Made by a program: the position numbers and the translations under genes
Origin: Temnopleurus reevesii
Lineage: Eukaryota > Echinodermata > Echinoidea > Temnopleuroida > Temnopleuridae
Assembly: GCA_036244855.1 (NCBI GenBank)
Contig: BQKZ01005465.1
Coordinates: 1,864-24,937 of the forward strand
Reading direction: 5' to 3'
DNA: 23,074 nt
Notes under the pieces: model-generated
Told to the model about the DNA's origin: nothing
What the model saw: only the letters and a program-made list of their open reading frames with translations
Database searches by the model: none
Shown: positions 1 to 12,500 of the stretch, piece after piece
Position numbering within the stretch: the first letter of the stretch is position 1
Layout: every line of letters starts with the position of its first letter

Positions 1-219
1 TAGTTTTCCCTTGTCTACACAAGTCACGTTGTGCTTTGTTTGTAACATAAGATTATTTTAATCATTCATTTTTCCAAATTGAAGTTCTTTGCAAGTACTC
101 GATATTCGCTATAACGATCAATTGGAAATCTTTATGTTACGGTGCCCAGTATGTGTTTGAATTTATATAACCGTAGACAAACCGATTTGAAACAGGTGTT
201 ATTGAAACAGGTTTATGGA

Positions 220-275
220 GTGGTCTCATGTAGATTCCGACTGGTGTTAAATTGAACTCCAGCAGTTTTGCAGTG
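220..275. mobile_element. Fragment of the AACACTGGTG family
   Basis: GTGGTCTCATGTAGATTCCG followed by ACTGGTGTTAAATTGAAC and GTTTTGCAGTG matches the right end of 17351-17605. Confidence 0.6.
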
Positions 276-539
276 AAGGGGAGAGGTAGAATGATACTGA
301 AACGCACCGGTCTCCGTGGATTGGGAATCTGACCTCGTGGTTGATCTGTTTTCGAAAGTTCTTCCCAGGTATTGATGTCAAGTTGGCAGGCGATGACTAC
401 ACTGATTTATTGAGCAGGCTGAGTGACTGCCGCACAGTGTTATACACACTTTTGAACAACTGCCAAGGCCAAAACTTCTGCGATTAGCAAACCATGACTC
501 TTTCGTGAAGACACTAGCCTGTGTGTGCACGGAGCGCGG

Positions 540-780
540 GCCAACATACTTTGCATAGATGTACATGGCTTGCTATTCTTTCATGAAAACAGTGATCATG
601 TTGGATATGTTGACCGACTTGTTTTCTTCGCACGATTTTCGGATGCTTTATCTCCAACATATTTTACATAGATGATGTAGAACAGTAGAAGTCTTGTTAT
701 TGTTTCGTGAATACAGTGATCACTTTGGATATATGTTGAACGGCTTGTTTGATTCGCACGGTTCACATTTCGGATGCTGA
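540..780. repeat. Tandem duplication of about 115-125 bases
   Basis: Two diverged direct copies, about 540-654 and 655-779. They share CCAACATACTTTGCATAGATG / CCAACATATTTTACATAGATG, then CTTG-TATT, CAGTGATCA, GTTGAxCGxCTTGTTT and TTCGGATGCT. A weaker third copy may precede it near 485-540. Confidence 0.7.
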
Positions 781-795
781 GAATTGACAACGTTA

Positions 796-891
796 GGACT
801 TATACTTTTCTCTTCTGTCTTCTCTGTTTCCACCGCTGTTTTCCGCCGGCTGCTCCATATCCAGAAATAACACTAATATTGTTCTGTATAG
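796..891 (+). other. Possible noncoding first exon end
   Basis: GTATAG|GTGAGTAT at 892 is a near-perfect 5' splice site, preceded by a CT- and GC-richer stretch. Together with the possible acceptor ending at 3338 it could frame a 5' untranslated intron of the transporter. No independent support. Confidence 0.2.
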
Positions 892-1686
892 GTGAGTATG
901 TATACGTACTTTTAAAGTCAGAGATGAGTTAGTTAAACATATAATTTAGCTGCGAACATTGGAATGGAATATAGATATAGTGTGGTTCTAATAGGCCAAT
1001 ACAATAATTCAGTGTTCAATTTGAAGTGAGAAAGTGATTGATGAGAGTGAGAGATATACAACAAATGCAAAATTTTACCCCCCCCCCCCTATACTTGAAA
1101 GTGGTATATATATATACATGTAGGCCTATATCTTTTTACCGGGGGCGTGTTTGGTTACACAATTTACCGGTAATGTTCATGAACTATGGAGCTCGCATGT
1201 ATGTATAAATTGGCATCGCTTAATAAGTTAATGAGGGGAAAGCATGTCATAGACAGAAAAAAAAACCTTTCAGCTTTCAAAAGTCACATATTGGTATTTC
1301 TGTGTGCATCATGTACCAAGAATTGTGTACTTGAAGTTTCTCAATGAAATGAAAGTTTTGCTTCCTTTTGACAGCGCGGTATATCGGAAACATTAATTGG
1401 TCCACAAGAAATTCCTTGTATCATGTGTATGTAGCAAGGGTAAAAAAAACCAATGAGCTAACAAGTTGGTTCTTCTGTATGCATTCAATATGGTTACCAT
1501 GTTCTTGTGTACATTGTTAAATGTTTCCAAGTAAAGTACCATCTGATAGAACAATTAATTGGATATAAAAACGAAAACAAAGTAATGTGTCTCGATCAGA
1601 TACCAGCAAGTGGCAGAATATATCGGGCCATGCGCCAGACAATTCTTAGCTGACTCACACCTTTTCGTCTTTAGCTTGCAACGGCC

Positions 1687-1885
1687 CACCGTAAGCGCTC
1701 CCAGAGCGCACAGCATATTACGGTGATCAGACGGTGGACCGACGTTCGGCTTGTGTTTGGGAGCGTACTCCGAACGTCAGTCCACCGTATGACCTGCGTC
1801 TTTGTGCGTCCAGGGAGCGTTTTTAATTATCAAAAACGCTATGCCGACGCTGGCCAAAAAGCGCCAACGTGTGAGACGGCCTTTA
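1687..1885 (-). mobile_element. Short DNA element, AAAGGCCG family, copy 1
   Basis: Read on the minus strand it begins AAAGGCCGTCTCACACG and contains paired blocks around GGTGGACTGACGTTCGG and CCGAACGTCGGTCCACC, a large internal palindrome (about 1731-1790). Related, opposite-oriented copies begin at 10022 and 16252. No coding capacity. Confidence 0.65.
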
Positions 1886-1985
1886 GAAGAACAAAAATCA
1901 GATCAAGAGATATAAAAAAAAGTTTGAATGAAATTGGATAATAAATAAGAAAGTTAAGAACATTTTAATTATAGACCTTACCAAT

Positions 1986-2180
1986 GATTTTCATGCAAAT
2001 TGACGAAATTTGGTCACATGTTATGACGTATATCATGCACTTTTCGACTGGTATCTAGTTCTGATTTATTGTCTTTAGAGTCCGTTTTAACCCATAGATG
2101 CGGTTTAAAAAAAGAATAGTCAAAAGGTTGAATCAAAAAGTACATCACGTGACCAAAATTTGCCAATTTGCATGAAAATC
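1986..2180. repeat. Inverted repeat (small fold-back)
   Basis: Left arm GATTTTCATGCAAATTGACG...TTTGGTCACATG (1986-2020) pairs with right arm CACGTGACCAAAATTTGCC...TTTGCATGAAAATC (2146-2180) and extends inward to about 2044 and 2126. The 195-base length and AT-rich loop suggest an old inverted-repeat element. Confidence 0.75.
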
Positions 2181-2922
2181 GCTGTTGAGCTCAAAATGTT
2201 TATATATACTTTATAATTTCTTGTTTATTGTTCGATTTACGTCAAACTTTCTTTTCTGTTCGTCTAATTGTGCTGCTCTTAAGTGAAGCAAAATTTTCTG
2301 GTGCAGAACAAGTCTTTAATGCCGGGGTGTTGTTTTGTTTTAGTTTTAGTTTTCCTTTGTCGTCGATCTTAAATCACGTTTGATCTTTCCAATCATTTTC
2401 CGTTTATGCTCACACCTAACCGACCCTCTGAAAATAACTGTACGTTGAGGGGGGAGCTTTAACTAAAACTAAACAAAATAATGAAAGCGAATTCATTAGG
2501 AGGACATCAGAAATGTAAGCTGAAAATTCATTATCAGTCAAATTAAATACAGACATATTGTGAAATAAAACCTGACAATTATTTTCAGATGTTTTAGGGC
2601 TTTTTACTAAATTCTAATATTTTGACGTTAAATCTGTCCTGAAAAAGAGATGAATGATGATACTAAAAACTTTTTTGAAACCGACCGACGCAATCGTTCC
2701 TTGGCAACTAAACAATTTATTTTACCTGATTTATGAATTGTTCATCACATATCACTCTTCCCTTCATCTTTTCTGTTAACTTCAAAATGTCGTGTAACTG
2801 CAAAACTCCTACAGACATGACAGATGAGATCAAATTGACATTAATCTCCCGCGACGAACAAGTTAACCCGCATCATGGAGATGTGTATATTCGTTTTCCA
2901 TCCCAGGACGGTTAGCAATAGT

Positions 2923-2926
<4 letters not shown>

Positions 2927-2973
<47 letters not shown>
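2927..2973. repeat. (TC)n microsatellite
   Basis: Uninterrupted TC dinucleotides for about 47 bases, 400 bases before the start codon. Confidence 0.95.
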
Positions 2974-2976
<3 letters not shown>

Positions 2977-3002
2977 AGGGCAGTAGTAAGCCGAAGAAAG
3001 TA

Positions 3003-3336
3003 AAATTTTACCATGTCCTTTTGGTTCTTCCTCCCCAAATTCCGTTTCTTTCTTGCAATTCTTATCCTTCTCCTTCGGTCCACATCTCCTCCTCTGCCTC
3101 ATCGTACTCTTCCCCCTCCTGCTTCTTTTTATTCTCCTTCTTCATCCTCCTCGACCTCTTCTACTTTTCTTTCGCTACTTCTCCTTCTCCTCCTCCTCCT
3201 CTTCTTCTTTCACCCTCCTTCTTCTTCCCCCTCTTATCTTTCATATTGCTATTCAATTAGTTTTATTATTCTACTTCTTATTTTTTCTTCGCCTTTTTAT
3301 TGATAGTTTCAGTCTTGTTCTACTTTATTTTCTGCC
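3003..3336 (+). repeat. Pyrimidine-rich tract before exon 1
   Basis: A strongly CT-biased strand with CTC/CTT/TTC triplets over about 330 bases, ending in the possible acceptor TTTTCTGCCAG. Its open frames are low-complexity Ser/Leu/Phe/Pro strings and are not genes. Confidence 0.85.
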
Positions 3337-3366
3337 AGTGATCTGTGAGTGAATGAAATTGTTACC

Positions 3367-3556
3367 ATGGCCGAAAAGCTACCCAGAACTCATTCAGATG
3401 AGATCGAGCTGGCAGAACAATCACTCGCCAGCGATGAACAAGAACCCGCATCATCTCAAGAGAGGGTGGTGCTAGGTCGGAATGTTGGTCTTCCGGGATG
3501 CGTTGGCATGGTGATGGGTATCATCATAGGAACCGGTATCTTCATCTCGCCAGCAG
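3367..3556 (+). CDS. Transporter exon 1 (start codon, N-terminus, helix 1)
   Basis: Codes residues 1-63 plus one base. The first 40 residues are acidic and hydrophilic, as expected for a cytosolic tail, and are followed by helix 1 with GTGIFISPA. The donor is CAG|GTAATA at 3557, leaving phase 1. A GTG-led in-frame extension exists upstream, but the ATG at 3367 has the better context. A possible splice acceptor (TTTTCTGCCAG, ending at 3338) 28 bases before the ATG suggests an intron in the 5' untranslated region. Confidence 0.92.
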
Positions 3557-6500
3557 GTAATAATGTACTTAGGGGTGTTGTTCAAAAGTTGCAATTGATC
3601 GGAACGCGCCAATCAAAATCATTGTTTCATGCGCGTCTTGTTTAATGTGCATACCGTGCGCGAATGAAAATGCACGTTACAATTTGCAAAGTTGCAGTTG
3701 ATTTTGAGCAACACCCCATTTGTATCATTATGCAATTTGTAGTGTCAAAATCATTGTGCTGAGTCACTGTGTAGATCCTAGAATACACCAAACTTTTAGT
3801 CCGAGGGTATATTCCAATCCTGCCCAGGCAGGATTCATGGGACGTTTGTTTGTTTTTGGTTTTTGTATGACACCATTCAGAAATTGAATATGATTATTAG
3901 TGCTTGTTCAATTTAGTGTCTCCTGTTTCACTCTGACGACTAGATCGTAATACTTCCCGAACTGGAATACAGATATATTTTTCATCTCAAAGTCCCGTAA
4001 TCATCAAGCAAACTGTCTCATGCCTTGACCAACAGTGCTGAAACTTCGGCGATCTTTTTCTGACCTCCTCTTCTTCGCATTACAAAGGGGGGATTGTGAT
4101 TTGAAACTTCATCCTCACTAAACACATTCAAATCAAAGCTTAAAACATATCTTCTTGACACGCCATTATAAATCTCCTTTACCACTCATATCTTTACTGA
4201 AATAAGAGTGTTTTTAGCGCAGTAGAATATATTAATATAGTTTCTGCGCTCTATAAGTATTATTATCATTTTTATTATTATTATTATTATTATGTGTCTG
4301 TTTCAGGGGTCTTGGCCGGCTCGGGTGGATCCGTAGGCCTTTCGCTCGTGCTCTGGGTCATCTGCGCCTGTATCGCCACGTGCGGAGCCATGTGCTACAC
4401 CGAACTCAGTCTTACCTCAGGCAAGTCCGGCGGCGAGTTCACCTTCATCCTGGAACACTTTGGACCGGTCCTGGCCTTCCTGCGGATGTGGACCATCCTT
4501 GCCATCATCATGCCCGCGATCTCGGCGGTTCAGGGCATCACCATCGCGAACTATCTCACTGCGCCTTTCTTCTCGGACTGCGAACATGTGTCGGTGCATG
4601 CTATCAGACTCATTGCCGCAGTGGTTCTTTGTAAGTTTAGACCCCTTTTAACAGATTTATAGACAAATAGGCCAGTTCACTGATAGACTCAAATGCAATG
4701 TATAGATTCGTAATGATCGGGATGCAGAAATTGTGCTCGACGCGCGGCGTCATTTTTTGTTTCACGATAATTAAGATCGATTTTATGCATACAAACTATG
4801 AACTTGCTCCGATTTGCGATTGGAAAACTGAATTCTGGTAATAATTTTACTGCAGCTCGCAAACTACTTAAATATCTGAAGCGCCATCTCTCCCAAATCT
4901 GATCTATCAGTTTAAGTTGCCATAAAAACGTAATTGCGTGGTTTTCCTTGAACTTGTTCGTGAGTTGAACGACAATATCATGAATATGGGGTTTTCAATT
5001 TCATTCGTCACAGTCATAGTCACAGTCACAGTCCACTGGAAGTACACATCACATTTTGCGCGCATCCGGATTACATGTAGTGTTGCTATGTCGGACAAGC
5101 CTCTGGCAAGCTTTCTGGTTTTCCAAAGCAACCTACCATTGATAAGACCTATGCACCTCCGTTGTTACTCTTCGGAACGAATTGAAAAGCGCCCTCTCGT
5201 TGGTGCGACGGGTCCCTTTAAATATTACTTGCCTTAACCCTCCTTGCCATCATCATGCCCGCCTCATGACTGAGGCGCCGTGGCGTGCGCCTGAAATCAA
5301 GCTATTCGGGACAGTCATATAGATTTGGGTTCGTTCCTGCCTGTGGGTTCGAAACCAGGTCGCGTACCGTCTTTCGGGTGGAGACGTTAAGATGGCGACC
5401 CTCTTTCTCTCTTCTTCTTCTGGCGTAAATATTCAGAATTGAATGATACACGCCTCTAAACTAAATCCTTTCCTTCCTTCTGCTTGCCCCAACGTAGGGG
5501 CGAGTTGGTATGATATCACTTTCATGTAATGATCACATGTTTCTAACTGACATTTGTAATACTGTTTTGTTCTACGTTTCAGTTGCTCTGGTCTATATCA
5601 ACTGTGTGAGCGTGAAATGGTCCTCTCGGTTGATAAACGCTCTTACAATCACAAAGATCATTGGACTACTCGTCGTTATTATCACGGGTCTCATATACAT
5701 GTCGAAAGGTAACGCTCCAGTCATGTAGTATGATATGGTATTTAAAATAGATATATCCAAAATGAAACTAGTTATTATCACGGGTCTCATATGTCTAAAG
5801 GTAACGCTCCCATCACATTGTATGGTATAGTATTCAAAATAGATATATCCAAAATGAAACTAGTTATTGTCACGGGTCTCATTGTCCGTGCTTTCACGAA
5901 GTGACGGGAGTCAAAGGGTATTGTTGCATGAATTAAGAAAATCCTGACGTAGCACCAATTCTACGGGGATCCTATCGAACAATGTGTTAATTATATAGAA
6001 GGACAAGTTTCAATGGATTTGTAGCTAAGTTCGTGTAACAATAAAAAAAAAAAAAAAAAAAACCGGACGATATGTCTAAAAGGTAACGCCCCGTCCCCGG
6101 TCACATAGTATGGTAAATTATTCAGAATATAGATATATCCAAAATAAGAGTAGACATAATAGCGTTGGTATAATGAAAACGAGATGAATGCATTGCAATA
6201 TCGCGATGCTGGCAATGAGATTGCTTGATGTGTAATTTCATTTTTCCACTTCCAGCATTCATTACAACATATAAGATATGAATTAGAAATAAACATGCGG
6301 GTGAAATAAATTATTCGGACGTGGAGGGGACAGCTAAATGCCGGGTTTGTATATTGCAGTCCACCCCCCCCCCCCAAAAAAAAAAAGCTTTCCATTATTG
6401 CTTTACCTTGTTAGCAAACAATTTTTATTGAAAACTTTAGTAAATTGATTGACAAAGAACATTAATATTAAACAGTACTAAATTATAGGTATTCATTACA

Positions 6501-9500
6501 CATTGAACATTGTTTACAAGTCAACACACAAGGATTGTGATGATAATTCTGTCTCTAAATTGGCTCCATTTTCTTTTTACAAAATGGTTGTATAAAATTT
6601 TCATTTTTTTTTTCAAATACAGGACACACGTCAAATCTGAAGGATGCGTTTTCCATCCCAATGGAGCTCAACATACCGATGGCCATATACAGCGGAATTT
6701 TTGCCTTCGGTGGATGGTAGGTACCGTTTTTTATCACAATTCTTTCCTCACCTCACCTCACCTCTCCTATCCCTTAGATTTGGGATCCATCGGGGCGCAG
6801 CAGAGGATCTGCTCAGTAACCACAACTTTCCATTCATCTCTATAAAGGCCCCTGTTACACCGAAAAATTGCCTACCCCAAAGCGGCCCCAGGTCCGTAGC
6901 GGGGCAGGTTCCAACCTTGAGGGGATTAACGGCGGGAGGGTATGGTCCGAGAAAGAGCCTGTTTAGACCGCCCTCCATCCCAACCCCAAAAACCTTCACT
7001 TGAGTCCATTGCCTCCCAGGAATGTTGTCAATGAAGAAACAGTGTTACACACTAGTCTTCTGTCTCAGACCATTGGTTACATATTATGCAGTGCATATCA
7101 ATATGTGTCTGATTCATAGTCTTCAATTAGAAACTGGGAAACTAAAAGCGATGTCTAATTATGATTATAATGAGCTTTGGCAGCAGATTATGAAATGCAC
7201 TGTGCAAAGACGTAAAAATTCAAAGTTGAACGTCTGTGAATTCAGACTAGTTACGGACCTGGTGCGGTTTGGGTCCTGCTTCTGTTTACACCGCGATTTT
7301 TCATACTCTGAACCGCCCCGAGACCACATCTGGATGTGGTCTCGGGTCGGTTTGCTTGAGCGACCCTGGGCCGCTTTGAGGCAGGTTCTTCCGTGTTTAC
7401 ACCAAAAATTAACGACCCCAAACCTACCCCAAAGCGACCCGAAACCGACCCAGGGTTGCTATTTTTTCGGTGTAACAGGGGTCTATCTTCAGCTATAGGT
7501 ATTTCTTAGCTCAAGTCCTGTCCATTCTCTGATGTTGTCTTCCCAGCGTTCCATCTGCCTCCCTCTCCTTTTGCCTCCATTAATTACGGTACCCTGCATG
7601 ATTTTTCAATTTTNTTACCGTTTGGTCTATATAGAATATTATTATCATTTAGAGGTACAGATGTACCATATTCGATATTACATGTATACCGGTGTTTTTT
7701 TTTCTTTTTGCATGGTCATACTAAAAGTCAAAGAGTGCCGATGAGTGCCAAAGAGCGTCAAGGAGCTCTTCGTCGCGGCGACTCTTCGGCACTCTTCGGC
7801 AACTCTTAGGCACTCTTCGGCTTTTAGTATTTTGGGTTGTATTACTAAAATCCAGAGGGTGCCGAGGAGTTGGACATATTGCTGTTTTCAAAAATATTCA
7901 ACGAATAATGGCAAAAGGGAGGTACTGCATGCTTACTATCACGTTCCTGTTTATATTCAGTGATAAAACATACAGAAAACACCATTTTACGCCCAAAACC
8001 AAAATTAAATCGTCCAGTAGACTACGCATCTAACAATTCGATATCCAAACAATACACAATACGATAGCAAGTCTTGGTCTAATTTTTGGTCCTTTCCAAA
8101 GAAAACTAACCGATTACTATCATTTTCTTTGCATGTCAAGTAAAATTTATGGATTTGCCTTCTATCTCTTTAGGATATTTTTCTTTTTTTTTCTTTTTGT
8201 TTTCCATTTATAATACATGTAATTATGATACAATGATGTTGAGAATGGGAGATTTGGCCGGCATGTATCTTCGGCGCTATTTAGCACACTTCGGCATTCT
8301 TTGGCAATCGATGAAAAGGAGAGTTTACGAGATTTAATTGGTGATTACTATATCTCAATTTTCTCCATGCACGGAGATGTCGGTCAGTTACTGACATTTC
8401 GCTGGTCCATGCATTCAAGTCTTGTCTTTAATTGCTGTCAATGACATTCAGATACACTGTATTACGGTACCCAAACAACTTTTTTTTAAAATATACATGA
8501 ATACCATACGGGTTAGACACAATGATAATTGGACCGGTATTGGACCAACTAGTGTGAATAGTTATTAGACAGACTGGCTATTAGACTAGGCGAGTTTTGG
8601 ACCAACCAGAAGAAAATAGACGAAATGATGATTGGGCGGATCAGTTATAGACCAAAAAGATAATGGACCAAATAATAGTTAGACCACATGGAAATTAGAC
8701 GAATTGACTATTAGACTAACTGGGATTAGCCCACATGGTTAATGGACAAGGTGATATTGGACAAACTGAGGATTGGACGAAGTGTTGTTAGCCCAAATGG
8801 CTATTGGACGAATTGATTATTAGACCAAACGTTGATGGACAAGATGGCTATTGGACGACCAGGATATTGGACGAACTGGTAATTGGACCAAGCGGCTATT
8901 AGACGAAATGAATAATGGACAAAGTGGTAATTGGACGACATAATGTTAGACGAAGTGCGTTTGGACGAAACGGTCATTGGACGAGATGGCATTGGACCAA
9001 GTGGGGATAAACCGTGGTCTCGGGTCGGTTTGCTTGAGCGACCCTGGGCCGCTTTGAGGCATGTTCTTCCGTGTTTACACCAAAAATTAACGACCCCAAA
9101 CCTACCCCAAAGCGACCCGAAACCGACCCAGGGTTGCTATTTTGTCGGTGTAACAGGGGTATATCTTCAGCTATAGGTATTTCTTAGCTCCAGTCCTGTC
9201 CATTCTCTGATGTTGTCTTCCCAGCGTTCCATCTGCCTCCCTCTCCTTTTGCCTCCATTAATTACGGTACCCTGCAAGATTTTTCAATTTTAATTTCAAA
9301 TTTTATTTTTCATCTCCATATGAATGGTACATTTATATACAAAACAATATAAAACAATACAATGCTATTTTTCAACAAATCAAGGAAATGTACAAAACAA
9401 ATACAAAACATAATCAAAACATAAATAATAATTTGTAAATAAAAAATTTGATGAAAAAATTTTGAATGTTTTTGTGATAAAATTATAATATAACATTCAA

Positions 9501-12500
9501 TGGAAATGGAGGACCCAAATAAAAAGTAAAAACTTGTAAAAACTTGATGATCTTGGGGAGGCCAGATGAACGAATAATGTACCCATACTATTTCAGTTTT
9601 CGTTGTTGAACGATAGTCAGAAGGCCAACGTTTGTTCCAATGGTTTTTTCAATTCTACATCTCACTTCCACATTCTATACAATACTTTAAACTATATGTA
9701 TATATACAGTGTAATAACCGATAAAATTAGTCGCACAAAACTTGAAAAGAATGTCCAAATCTGTAAATGAATAACAAGTGCAAATTGTGTTTTGCAAGAA
9801 AATGTATAATGGCAGCGTAATAAGCGAATAAAAGTTTGAAATTTAGCTGTTTCGAGACTTTTGATATTACACTGGTCCTATACGTGTTTGCTTCCTGTGT
9901 TGGTTGTAATGGATGAACACGCGGTGACTGAAATTATTACCCTTTTAAAAAGTTTGGCATTAATTTAATTTATTACATTTCTGTTGTCAAAACAAGTGAT
10001 ATTGTGCATTGTTACCAACATAAAGGCCGAATTACACCTTTGCGTTTTTACCCTGCGTCGGCTCAGCGTTTTCCAAAATTAAAACGTCCCCTAGCGCACC
10101 ATCAGACCGTAGACTGGGGTTCGGCTTGCGATCGAAGAGCGTACGCCAAACGTCAGTCCACCGAATGAGTATTCTCATTCCACCGGCGGTCAACTCCACT
10201 ATAGCGGTCCGTAGGAGTAACGCTTGATAGCTCTTTGGTTGTGACAATCAAACTGAAATATGTCAGAATACTAGTCAATCATGGTTGTTTTATGTCCAGG
10301 TTGAGATTCAAATTATGTACATATTCGTCGTTATTCTGAAGATGTTGTGTAAAAAGATGGTTTGGTTAAAGCAATAATTAAGCTCTGAATTAAAGGGAAA
10401 TCAACCTGTGGAATTATCGCGGTATCATTGAATGAAGAAAAATCAGATGAACAAACTGTGAAAAATTGAGCAAAATCGGATAATCCATTCAAAAGTTATG
10501 AATATTTAAAATTATCATTTCCATCTGTGATGGGAATCCTTGAATTGGCAACTCAAAGTCAATTAGCATAATAATGTGTGATATCACACATAGAAAACTC
10601 CTCATTCACTTTATACATTGATTTATTAATTATGGATCAATATCATATTCCAAATGAGGAATCAACATACGATTCTTTCTGGAATGCTTGCAGAATGAAT
10701 ATGACCATATGATATTGAACATAGAGAACAAAATTTGGTCTTCTTTTCCGAATAAAGGAAAATGTGAAATTTTGTGTACGAAGTGAATAAAGGGTTCTCC
10801 ATGTTGGCAGTCATTTTATTCCTGTACGTTGCCAATTTAAGGAGCCCAGGAGGGGTCTATATCAAAACTTTGGAAAGTCATAACTTTTGAACAGATTATC
10901 CGATTCCATTCAAATGTTCAGTTTGTTCATCTTATTTTTCTTCTTTTACTGACTATACAATCATTTTCTGGGAGTAATTCCCCTTTAAATTTTGTCATTG
11001 AAAAAAAATCATAAAAAATCAAGCCGCCTGACGTACATGTATGTCGTTACATTCAGACTGATGACAAAAAAAGAAATGCAGATAAGGAGAAAGTTCTTCA
11101 TGCATTTTCAAGATGTCTATGAATATGGAATAAAGCGTTCACTCTCGCTTTATTATTGCAAAGTGTGCCTATGCATGTGATGTGATATAATCCTTTTTTT
11201 TTTCCGGTTAGTAATACTTTTAATGTTACTTTATTTAATTAAACATTTAGGTAGTAGCATTTAGAATTTGATAGGTGAGAATTTGTTTGAAAAGAAATTA
11301 ACGTTGAACAATGTTTTTAATTATATAAACATATTTTTATTCATGATTAAAAAGCACACTATCAACACACCTGCTCCTTTCACCATGGTCCTTATGCCCC
11401 GCTCGAGCCCCGGTCACATTGGGCCCCCGGCAGCAACACGATTCAACACGACTCTTTGTTCTGAAGAGTCGTGTTGAATCGTGTTGCTTCCGGGGTCCTC
11501 TGTGACCGGGACCTCACGTAGAGCCCGGAAGCAACATGATTCAACACGACTCTTTGTTCGGTGGTAGCTAAATGTTAACTGAACAAAGATTCGTGTTGCA
11601 TCGTGTTGCTTCCGGGCTTCTATGTGACCGGGGCATTGCATTAAAATGCGAAATAATGTAAAGTACATAACATGAAACATAAACACGCTACCAAAAGGAT
11701 ATCACAATGCGAAATTATTGCATTTTTAGGGGTGTTTTTTTAGAAGACATATATCAAGGAGAGCTTGACCCATACATTGATGTGCTTTTAGTAGACGGAG
11801 AAAAATGGAATTATCAAACTAGCAAATCCGACAATCCATTTTAAAGATAAGAATTTTCCATTTTTCTATTTCCATCCCTCATGTGTTCCTTAAATTGGCA
11901 ACATAGAGGCATAAAATTGGTGCTAAAATGGAGAACTATCCATTAATTTTGTACAAAAACGTTCACAATTAAGTTCGTTTCAAGAAAAAAAAGAATCACA
12001 ATATTAATCCCGAAATACTATAGAATCAATATGTCCATATTAAAATTTTGTCTACTATGCCAAGCGAATGAAGAGTTCTTCATGTTGGTACCCATTTTGT
12101 GCTTGTATGATGTCAATTTAAAGGGGAAACCACCCTAGGAATTGTTGTTCTCTCACTGAATGAAGAAAATCAGATGAACAAACTGAAAATTTGACCAAAA
12201 TCGGACAACTCGTTCAAAAGTAATGAATTTTTAAATTTACAGAGATCTGACGATCACTGTCGATGGGGATCCATGCGTTCGGCAACACCGACGGAATCTG
12301 TGACGTCATGTCGGACAACACCTCATTCACTTTGTACATATAGAATTTAAAAGAATGGATCAATGTGAAATGCAGAGTAAGGTTGCAACATTATTATTCT
12401 CAAAATACATAAATGCTATACCCTAACCGAAAATTGGTATTTTGTTGACTTTTCCAGAAAAAGGGTTAGAATGTGATTTTTTTTTTTGGCACAGAGTGAG

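Larger units (their letters stand above)
1..3366. other. Upstream region of the transporter, no coding gene recognised
   Basis: It holds the repeats listed separately and a C12 homopolymer at 1078-1089. 900-1680 and 2190-2920 show nothing recognisable. No TATA box or core promoter could be placed with confidence. Confidence 0.5.
3557..4306 (+). other. Transporter intron 1
   Basis: 750 bases between a GTAATA donor and a TTTCAG acceptor. It holds a short inverted-repeat element from 3572, only 15 bases past the donor, and a TTA-type microsatellite at about 4271-4292 just before the acceptor. I see no gene in 3718-4270. Confidence 0.85.

Noticed and set aside
2841..3102. Minus-strand frames with long Arg-Glu runs
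   Set aside because: They translate the GA strand of the TC microsatellite.
3013..3352. Open frames of 79-99 codons on the plus strand upstream of exon 1
   Set aside because: They are strings of Ser, Leu, Phe and Pro produced by the CT-rich tract in all three frames, with no domain.
4417..4599. Minus-strand and alternative-frame open frames over exon 2
   Set aside because: They are shadows of the GC-rich transporter exon in the correct frame.
7022..7498. 158-codon open frame
   Set aside because: It lies inside the CCCCTGTT inverted-repeat element. The equivalent frame in the copy at 19125-19749 is broken, so there is no sign of selection.
8801..8992. Minus-strand open frame in the minisatellite
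   Set aside because: The 15-16 bp period shifts frame and the product is repeat translation.
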